Positions 58,002 through 64,000 of a stretch of DNA of 64,000 bases are shown in pieces. The notes under the pieces were generated by a model. That model was given only the letters and a program-made list of their open reading frames with translations. It was not told the origin of the DNA and ran no database searches. Position 1 is the first letter of the stretch. The number at the start of each line of letters is the position of its first letter. The stretch comes from Psychrobacter sanguinis (lineage in GTDB: Bacteria; Pseudomonadota; Gammaproteobacteria; Pseudomonadales; Moraxellaceae). Both the position numbers and the translations under genes were made by a program. The stretch covers positions 2,170,001 to 2,234,000 of the forward strand of contig NZ_CP085990.1 of NCBI RefSeq assembly GCF_020736705.1. Direction: 5' to 3'.

Positions 58002-58694
58002 ATGAATAAAGTTTTTAAACAAGACCAAGCCAAACAATGTGAAGCTTGGGCCCAGCTAGGCGCGGTGAATCGCAGTGTTATTTTGACTGAAGCCAGTAGA
58101 AAATTGGCTGATATTACTCCCAATAGTGAACAATCACAGCATTTGTTCAATCATTTATTGTCACAAGCACCGACACTAGATGAGGTCACTCGATTAACGG
58201 GGGCAACAGGTGAGTCGAATGACTTGTATTTAGCAGCTCGTGGTAAGGCGATGATATTAGGCACTGAAGCGGCCAATCCTATTGCTTTCTTGGGTCAGCT
58301 TATTGCTGCATTATTGACAGGTAATGAGGTGTTTTTACGCTTTCCAAGTCAGCAGCAGCTTTGCGAAGAAGCCATGGCCATTCTCAACCAATCAGGGGTT
58401 TATCCTGGCGTAATGAGTATTGCCAACGATTCGCAATTGACCACCTTGCTTAATATTAGTCGCCTCGCGGTGTTAGGCGCTGTGGGCAAGAAAGAAGAGT
58501 TACTACAAATTGGCAAAGATTTGTCTGAAACCGACGGAATTTTGACCCAATTGGTCCCTGTAACCGATTTAGAAGGCTGTAGCGAGATGTTTCAGCCAGA
58601 TTATCTGGAACGGTTTTGTACCGAACGCGTTAAGACGGTTAATACCACAGCCATCGGTGGTAATGCCAGCTTAATTGAACTGGGTATGGGTTAA
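58002..58694 (+). CDS. Stand-alone PutA C-terminal (ALDH-superfamily-like) domain
   Basis: 230 aa. It has a Rossmann-like half-ALDH pattern (NPIAFLGQLIAALLTGNEVFLRF) but no catalytic Cys loop. It ends VNTTAIGGNASLIELGMG, which matches the C-terminal signature of long PutAs (the E. coli protein ends NTTAAGGNASLMTIG, from memory). In long PutAs this domain, fused after the dehydrogenase, helps seal the substrate tunnel. Here it starts 67 bases after the putA stop with its own AAGGAAAA and ATG, so it is probably co-transcribed and may act in trans. I see no sign of a fused frame across the gap. Confidence 0.8.
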   Translation: MNKVFKQDQAKQCEAWAQLGAVNRSVILTEASRKLADITPNSEQSQHLFNHLLSQAPTLDEVTRLTGATGESNDLYLAARGKAMILGTEAANPIAFLGQLIAALLTGNEVFLRFPSQQQLCEEAMAILNQSGVYPGVMSIANDSQLTTLLNISRLAVLGAVGKKEELLQIGKDLSETDGILTQLVPVTDLEGCSEMFQPDYLERFCTERVKTVNTTAIGGNASLIELGMG

Positions 58695-58771
58695 AGGGTA
58701 GGTATGGGTTAAATAATAAAAATACCAGTCGACACATTTTTGCTGTTTTATAAATAAATAGCCTAAGCAAG

Positions 58772-58802
58772 AAAGCAGCCTATACAGTGGGCTGCTTTTT
58801 TA
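58772..58802 (+). terminator. Terminator after the putA unit
   Basis: AAAGCAGCC (58772-58780) pairs with GGCTGCTTT (58790-58798), then more T. Confidence 0.88.
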
Positions 58803-58846
58803 CTTTTACTGGATTTTTACGTCAATTTTTTACGTCAATACTAATA

Positions 58847-59965
58847 CCAATTCTAAAAAATAACACTCAAGTCGCACCACTCCCGCTGAGTGATAGACCT
58901 AATTAAGTTAGTCTGATTACACAATGCATTCCAAGCGTCACATGCCGCATCGACAATCGCATCATAACTCTCAAAACAGCGATTAGATAACCAATGCTGT
59001 TTAAGGTACTGCCATACCTGTTCAGCAGGGTTAAGCTCAGGTGAGTAGGGAGGCAATTTAAGCATGGTCACATTGTCTTGATCCAAACTTGGTTGGTGCC
59101 ATAGCGCCCCATCCATAACCACCACGGCATGCCGACCTTCGGGAACAGCTTTACTGATTTCCTCCATATGCAATGCCATAGCTTGCTTATTCACATAAGG
59201 TAGAACAAGTCCAACACTCTCACCTGTCGCCGGATTAAAGGCACCAAATAGATAAGTTGATTCAAACTGCTGCTGCCTGACTACTCGAGGTCTTTGTCCT
59301 TTATAGTGCCAAACCCTTGTGATAGAGCCTTGTTGGCCAATACGTGTTTCATCCTGAAACCATATATCAACTTGCTTGATATCAACACCATCAGGTAGAA
59401 CTTGCTTTATCTGCTCAAGGAAGTTTTTTTATATGCCTCCATGACTTTAGGATCTGCCTTAGGATGCCGACTACGCGCAGATACCCAGCTCATACCAATA
59501 CGTTTCATGAGAGGATAGATCGCTTTAGGGGTATAGTTGGCGTTAAATTGCTCCTTGGCGATTTGTGCGATGTCTTTTGCCGTGAGCCTACCACCACCTC
59601 TTTGCTGCTGAGCTTCTACTATCGCTTGTTTGAATGGTTCTATGTCTTTTTCTGCTAAAAGACTCTTTCTGCCTCTGCCAGCTGCGTCATAGACACTAGT
59701 GATACCATGCAACCAGTATTTCCTTCTTATGGTATAGACGCTTCTAGGGTTATAGCCAAAGTTCTCTGCTACGGTCGCTATAGGATGACCTTGACTCAGT
59801 TGATGCAGCATGAGTAGTCTGATTCGTGCTCTGGCATTGCCTTCTGTTTTAGATAATTGCAGAAAATCGTGGTCTGTGAGTTTATGATTTCTAGGGGTTT
59901 TTTTCGGCATGTGATTCTATTATGTTGTTGAGTTGGTTATATTGTACCTTATTTTTTGGAATTGG
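58847..59965 (-). mobile_element. IS630-family insertion sequence, copy 2 (1119 bp)
   Basis: Same length, ends and encoded proteins as the element at 21306-22424, in the same orientation. Flanked by TA only (58845-58846 and 59966-59967), the usual IS630 duplication. It sits between the putA-unit terminator and the next gene and breaks no visible ORF. Confidence 0.93.
58853..59910 (-). CDS. IS630 transposase, copy 2 (orfA 59910-59407, orfB to 58853 via -1 frameshift)
   Basis: Both reading frames encode proteins identical to copy 1, including the A7 slippery run in TATAAAAAAACTTCC near 59420 and the DDE residues in WFQDETRIG, VVMDGALWH and NPAEQVW. The shared frameshift in both copies argues it is a feature of the element, not damage. 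Confidence 0.85.
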
Positions 59966-60141
59966 TATAAGGTTAGATTTCATACTGAATTTAACTCTGA
60001 CATTAAATTAAGCGACATCATTTGACGCAAGTAAACCAATGTTAACGATTGTTATCTTGTTTAGTCGTTGAAAATTGCTTAACCTGATAACCATATATGA
60101 ATGATAAAAGATTAAATATAAACAAAGGATACCGCTAAATT

Positions 60142-60807
60142 ATGGAATCACTCTCATTTATACCTATGACGTTAGCCTCTGTTTTGGCATCGTTTTCTGC
60201 AGACAATGCCAATATTGAAGAGGCCGTTATTAGTACTCATGTGAGTCCTGAGATTGCAGGACTGTGGGAATTGGATTTGCAGGCAAAGCCTGATTTCGCT
60301 TTATCAAGCTCAAAGATGAAAACTGGGAACAATAAAGGCAATGCGAAAGATGAAGATTTAGAAAATTTGATTCTGGCAATTGAAGAGTCTCGCCGTTTGG
60401 CTTTTGAGGCAGAGACCGCTGCAGATGAGGCAGATAAAATGATGACTGCCTCTGTTGAAGATACTGCTTCTACTACGGCCAATGAGTCTAATCTTTCTGC
60501 CCAAGCCTCTAATCAATGCCGTGAGCGCTATAATTTTGGCGCAGACAACGTAGTGCTAACCACCAGTGGTGATGAATGGACGTATGGTAAATATGTGTAC
60601 CATCACCAAGAAGAAGGGTTGCCCATTATTGCCATTAGTACCGTCTATGATAATAACGAACCTGACTGCTCTGGGATGCAAATTAACCAAAAGGGTGAGG
60701 CCATGATGGCGTACGTTGATTACCAACCTGAGAAGAATAAGATGCGTTGGTGTATCGATAATGAAGCGCAAAATTGCTTTTTAACGTTCAAACAATTGTT
60801 ACCGTAA
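60142..60807 (+). CDS. Uncharacterised protein with conserved-looking C-terminal domain
   Basis: 221 aa; not recognised. The N-terminus has a weakly hydrophobic stretch (LSFIPMTLASVLASFSA) that could be a signal without the usual positive charge. Then SPEIAGLWELD, a charged helical middle (LENLILAIEESRRLAFEAETAADEAD), and a compact C-terminal part at about 120-221 with four Cys (CRERYNFG, DCSGMQIN, RWCIDN, NCFLTF) and many aromatics. The 'GLWELD...' opening plus paired Cys suggests a small beta-rich extracytoplasmic domain, but this is a guess. ATG at 60142 has AAAGGA about 15 bases upstream. Confidence 0.7.
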   Translation: MESLSFIPMTLASVLASFSADNANIEEAVISTHVSPEIAGLWELDLQAKPDFALSSSKMKTGNNKGNAKDEDLENLILAIEESRRLAFEAETAADEADKMMTASVEDTASTTANESNLSAQASNQCRERYNFGADNVVLTTSGDEWTYGKYVYHHQEEGLPIIAISTVYDNNEPDCSGMQINQKGEAMMAYVDYQPEKNKMRWCIDNEAQNCFLTFKQLLP

Positions 60808-61236
60808 GCTTTTCACTTAGCTGTATTAGTACTTGAAGCCATTAACTTCTATAGCTTAAGTCATAAATGCTAGATACTAAGTGACAAAGGCTAGATTACT
60901 ATTAGATCGACATATTTGACCTATAATAAAGCCATTAAATTGTCTGTTGTCTAGTTACTGATGAATGGTACAAAAATTAACGGGTTAAATATGCGATAAT
61001 CCCTATTGCGAAACTGGGAAATATTAGTCACGATATTAGTGAAAAATAGGTGACCTGATAAAAAGCCACACAATATTTGCTGTGGCTTTCTTATATCAAA
61101 AATTGTTGATAGCGAGTCAGTAGCGTCTAATATATCAGTCAATTAATACATCAGTAACCTAATATATAACTAAGGCCAATTGCCTTAAAAATCTCCTTAC
61201 GCCTTCTAACATTTAATAAAAAATAAGACCGTACTC
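60808..61236. other. Intergenic region before the helicase
   Basis: 429 bases without a gene. AAAGCCACA (61062-61070) pairs with TGTGGCTTT (61081-61089), a possible bidirectional terminator with a weak T run. A short minus-strand frame (61142-60951) has no features of a real protein. Confidence 0.5.
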
Positions 61237-63252
61237 ATGAAACAAGCCACCGCACTGGACATTTTAAAAACCGGTAATAATGTATTTTTAACAGGCTCTG
61301 CAGGCTCAGGTAAGACTTATACACTTAATGAGTATATCCATTATTTACGGGCACGGCGCGTGCCAGTGGCAACCACTGCCAGTACCGGGATAGCTGCGAC
61401 GCACATGAATGGCATAACCATTCATAGCTGGTCAGGTATTGGTATCAAAGATGATCTTAGTGAGCGAGACTTGGCCAACTTATCTCGCAAGAAGATTCTT
61501 AAAGATAGGCTAAGAGAGACCGCCGTGCTTATTATTGATGAGATTTCAATGTTGCACGCCAAACAATTAAATGCAGTCAATCAAGTATTAAAACACATGC
61601 GCCAAAGCGATGAGCCATTTGGCGGCATTCAAGTGGTAGTGGCGGGAGACTTTTTTCAGTTACCTCCAGTCGGTAATCGCGGTGAAACCAATCGTGAAAA
61701 ATTCGCCTTTATGTCTCAAGCTTGGCTAGAGGCTGGTTTTAAAATCTGTTATTTAACTGAGCAGCATCGCCAAAATACTAAGGATGAGCAGCAGTCTATT
61801 AATCTCGATACCATCTTAAACCAAATACGAGGTGAAGAGGGAGTAAGTGCAGAAGCGATTCAGGCGTTACAGGACACCTTCTATCAAAATGTGGATATTA
61901 ACAGGACCCGACTGTTTACCCATAACGTCAACGTTAATAAGATAAATGAGCACGAGCTGGCGCTATTAGATGGGGAAACGGTTACTTATAACGCCATTGC
62001 CCATGGCGACAACAAACTGGTAGAAAATTTGAAAAAGTCAGTACGTACCAGTGATGAACTGACTTTAAAAGTAGGTGCTAAAGTCATGTTTATCAAAAAC
62101 AATAATGAGCTTGGCGTCTCTAACGGTACCATGGGAGAGCTAATAGGGTTTACTACCATAAAGCCGTTGAAATCTAGCAGTGATCGCAGTGCTAGTGTAG
62201 AAGACACTGACTATGATGACAGTGAAGAAGAGCAAACAGATGCAAATGTTGATGATAATGAGTCAGTAGCAACGGTTGAAAACACAGATAATGACCTAGA
62301 GACTGAGGCGGAAGATAACAATAAACCGTTAGTTTCCACTGATCGTTATCCTATTATCAAACTCAATGATGGCAGAAAAGTTATTGCTGAGGGAGAAGAG
62401 TGGGTAGTAGAAGATGAAAGTGGTGAAGTTTTAGCCAGTTATACTCAGATCCCATTGACCCTTGCCTGGGCGATTACCATCCATAAGTCACAAGGCATGA
62501 CCTTAGACGCGGCTGAAATTGATTTGTCTAAGACCTTTGAGCTTGGTCAAGGCTATGTTGCACTGTCGCGTCTGAAATCGCTAGAAGGGCTAAAGCTATT
62601 GGGCATGAATGACTTAAGTCTACGTTTAGATCCTCTAGCTCGCGGAGCAGACTCTAGATTTCAAGTCCTGTCACTAGAAGCGCAACAAGCTTTCGAAGCG
62701 ATTGAAGCTGAAGTATTGAAAGAGAAGCATGATCGATTTGTATTGACCTCAGGCGGTACCTTGAGCAAAGCTCAGATAGAAGGCTTTGAGAAAAGCTTAA
62801 AAAGTCGCAAAAAGAAACAGGCTCAAATGCTGGCGCAAAAGGACAAGCTTAGCAATCAGTTAAACGATAATTCAGACACTACTTTAATGGCGACTAAGAT
62901 TTTGTTAGATGAAAGTCTGACTATTGCAGAAATTGCAGAAAGCAGAGGTTTGGCACAGTCTACTATTATGGGTCATGTGGCACGCTTGAAACGCCAAGAC
63001 CCTAACTTAAACTGTGAGCACTTACGCCCTAATGTATTGATATTGGACAAAGTCAGTGAGGCGGTAGAGGCGATTGTGGCCGCTGCAGATCCTAATGACT
63101 TTCAAGCAGAACAAACGCTAGGCACAGCAAGCAGTACTCAGGCGGGCGAGTCATTTAGTAAAGACACCATCAAGTTACGTCCTATCTATGAATATTTAAA
63201 AGAGGAAGTAGACTATAATACCATTCGTTTGGCACTTATTTTTATCGACTAG
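61237..63252 (+). CDS. PIF1-like superfamily 1 helicase with C-terminal HTH
   Basis: 671 aa. Walker A GSAGSGKT at about residue 20, Walker B VLIIDEISM at about 97, GDFFQLPPV, EQHRQN, and the late TIHKSQGMTLDAAEIDLSK and GYVALSRLKSLEGL motifs mark a PIF1/RecD2-type 5'-3' helicase. A highly acidic insertion (about 320-370, DTDYDDSEEEQTDANVDDNE) lies between motifs. Near the C-terminus, about 555-590, a helix-turn-helix-like TIAEIAESRGLAQSTIMGHV is present, as in helicases with an HTH_40-type tail. Role is likely in DNA repair or structured-DNA unwinding; no partner gene nearby shows it. ATG 61237. Confidence 0.9.
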   Translation: MKQATALDILKTGNNVFLTGSAGSGKTYTLNEYIHYLRARRVPVATTASTGIAATHMNGITIHSWSGIGIKDDLSERDLANLSRKKILKDRLRETAVLIIDEISMLHAKQLNAVNQVLKHMRQSDEPFGGIQVVVAGDFFQLPPVGNRGETNREKFAFMSQAWLEAGFKICYLTEQHRQNTKDEQQSINLDTILNQIRGEEGVSAEAIQALQDTFYQNVDINRTRLFTHNVNVNKINEHELALLDGETVTYNAIAHGDNKLVENLKKSVRTSDELTLKVGAKVMFIKNNNELGVSNGTMGELIGFTTIKPLKSSSDRSASVEDTDYDDSEEEQTDANVDDNESVATVENTDNDLETEAEDNNKPLVSTDRYPIIKLNDGRKVIAEGEEWVVEDESGEVLASYTQIPLTLAWAITIHKSQGMTLDAAEIDLSKTFELGQGYVALSRLKSLEGLKLLGMNDLSLRLDPLARGADSRFQVLSLEAQQAFEAIEAEVLKEKHDRFVLTSGGTLSKAQIEGFEKSLKSRKKKQAQMLAQKDKLSNQLNDNSDTTLMATKILLDESLTIAEIAESRGLAQSTIMGHVARLKRQDPNLNCEHLRPNVLILDKVSEAVEAIVAAADPNDFQAEQTLGTASSTQAGESFSKDTIKLRPIYEYLKEEVDYNTIRLALIFID

Positions 63253-63367
63253 TTATTGAGCGATATTTTTCCATAGCATCCTTTTTAATAGCATGTTTGC
63301 CTAACGCGTTTTTTGGACAATTGATGTCCTTTTATTCTTTTTTATAACTCGATTCTAAGTTGTATTT

Positions 63368-64000
63368 ATGTCATTTTCTGCTGTATCCGCCGTCAGTCTA
63401 TCTAGCCACTCTAAAGCCCCATTGCGTGTTTCTATTAATGGGTTTGGGCGAATAGGGCGTAACGTGCTACGTGCTTTGATTGAACGCTTCGAAGTACTGG
63501 GTAAACTGGTACATATTGTGGCCATAAACGATGTGGCAGATGCGGATACCTTATTGCATTTGTTGAGATTTGACAGTACCCATGGTCGACTTAGTAGCCT
63601 TGGGGTAGAGGCAAGTATCAAATCAGTAGGACTAGAGCACAATCAGCTATGCCTGACCAAGCAGGGAGAGACGTACTGCATAGATTTATTGACAGTAGAG
63701 TCGCCAGAGCAGCTGCCTTGGCAGTCTTTGAATGTAGACGTGGTTCTTGAGTGTACCGGACACTTTCGTTCTTATGAAGATGCCAGTCGCCATCTCACGG
63801 CAGGTGCGAAGCAGGTTATCGTGGGCGCTGCGCCATTTGATAAGGTTGATGCCAGTATTGTGATGGGCGTAAATGATCAGTTGCTAACTCGTGACCTGCC
63901 CATCATCTCTAGTGTGTCATGTACCACTCAGGCTCTAGTACCTCTGATTTACGTACTTGATAAGGCTTTTGGAACCGAGTCAGTGATGATGACCGAAATC
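63368..64000 (+). CDS. GAPDH-family dehydrogenase (start of gene; runs off the window)
   Basis: Starts at ATG 63368 and stays open to the end, 211 codons. The NAD loop VSINGFGRIGRNVLRALIER follows a 19-residue N-terminal lead. Then FDSTHGRL, VDVVLECTGHF, AGAKQVIVGAAP and the catalytic Cys in SVSCTTQALVP at about residue 183. This is either glyceraldehyde-3-phosphate dehydrogenase or erythrose-4-phosphate dehydrogenase; the visible half does not settle it. The usual SCTTN is SCTTQ here. A minus-strand frame over 63355-63642 is only its shadow. Confidence 0.9.
   Translation, partial: MSFSAVSAVSLSSHSKAPLRVSINGFGRIGRNVLRALIERFEVLGKLVHIVAINDVADADTLLHLLRFDSTHGRLSSLGVEASIKSVGLEHNQLCLTKQGETYCIDLLTVESPEQLPWQSLNVDVVLECTGHFRSYEDASRHLTAGAKQVIVGAAPFDKVDASIVMGVNDQLLTRDLPIISSVSCTTQALVPLIYVLDKAFGTESVMMTEI

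Noticed and set aside
21306..59965. Two like-oriented IS630 copies as a composite transposon.
   Set aside because: The 36 kb between them are core housekeeping genes in ordinary order; independent insertions fit better.
1..64000. CRISPR arrays, rRNA or tRNA genes.
   Set aside because: No regularly spaced repeats and no recognisable cloverleaf or T-arm sequence was found by eye; a dedicated tRNA search was not possible.

Overview
The window is about 64 kb of an AT-leaning gammaproteobacterial chromosome. Its gene content and order fit Moraxellaceae, most likely Psychrobacter or a close relative: obgE-proB, hemE, argC, clpS-clpA, cmk-rpsA-ihfB, nrdA/nrdB, rpoD, dnaG, bamD/rluD-pgeF, tolQRAB and putA, plus lineage-style small secreted proteins. 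The taxon is inferred from gene content and protein style, not from a marker search. No rRNA, tRNA or CRISPR array was seen.

Layout. 1-20.2 kb is core: end of obgE, proB, hemE, argC, a membrane-anchored coiled-coil protein, clpS, clpA, ung, tadA, cmk, rpsA, ihfB, a CNNM/CBS membrane protein, a small secreted protein, and a large LysM-rich MltD-type lytic transglycosylase. At 20.3-22.7 kb an MltF-type lytic transglycosylase gene is broken by an IS630-family element, followed by about 1.2 kb without a recognisable gene. At 23.9-29.4 kb come a Nif3-family gene, a DegS-like periplasmic protease, an IS66 element with a clean 8-bp target duplication at the degS stop codon, and a YfaE-like ferredoxin. 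From 29.6 to 37.2 kb is the ribonucleotide reductase locus, split by a four-gene defence operon. From 37.7 to 52.3 kb are ybeD, rpoD, dnaG, bamD, rluD, pgeF, a flavodoxin, a small lipoprotein and tolQRAB. From 52.9 to 64 kb are a purine permease, putA with its C-terminal domain on a separate gene, a second identical IS630 copy, an uncharacterised protein, a PIF1-like helicase and the start of a GAPDH-family gene.

The standout is the operon at 30896-34755 on the minus strand, between nrdA and nrdB: CD-NTase, Cap2 (E2-E1 fusion), Cap3 (JAMM isopeptidase) and a NucC-type PD-(D/E)XK nuclease. The genes overlap or nearly touch, and every expected catalytic residue is visible. It reads as a type II CBASS anti-phage system with NucC as the effector, placed last rather than first. 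In E. coli nrdA, nrdB and yfaE are contiguous, so the cassette appears inserted into the nrd operon. Two 16-bp NrdR-like boxes 32 bp apart lie upstream of nrdA, and I see no convincing intrinsic terminator between nrdA and the CD-NTase. Read-through from the dNTP-responsive promoter into the defence genes is therefore possible.

Other themes: several housekeeping proteins (ProB, ClpA, RluD, RpoD, DnaG, the PIF1-like helicase) carry long low-complexity or acidic insertions. Envelope functions are concentrated here (two lytic transglycosylases, PgeF, BamD, Tol, DegS). The IS activity is recent enough that the two IS630 copies encode identical proteins and the IS66 duplication is perfect.
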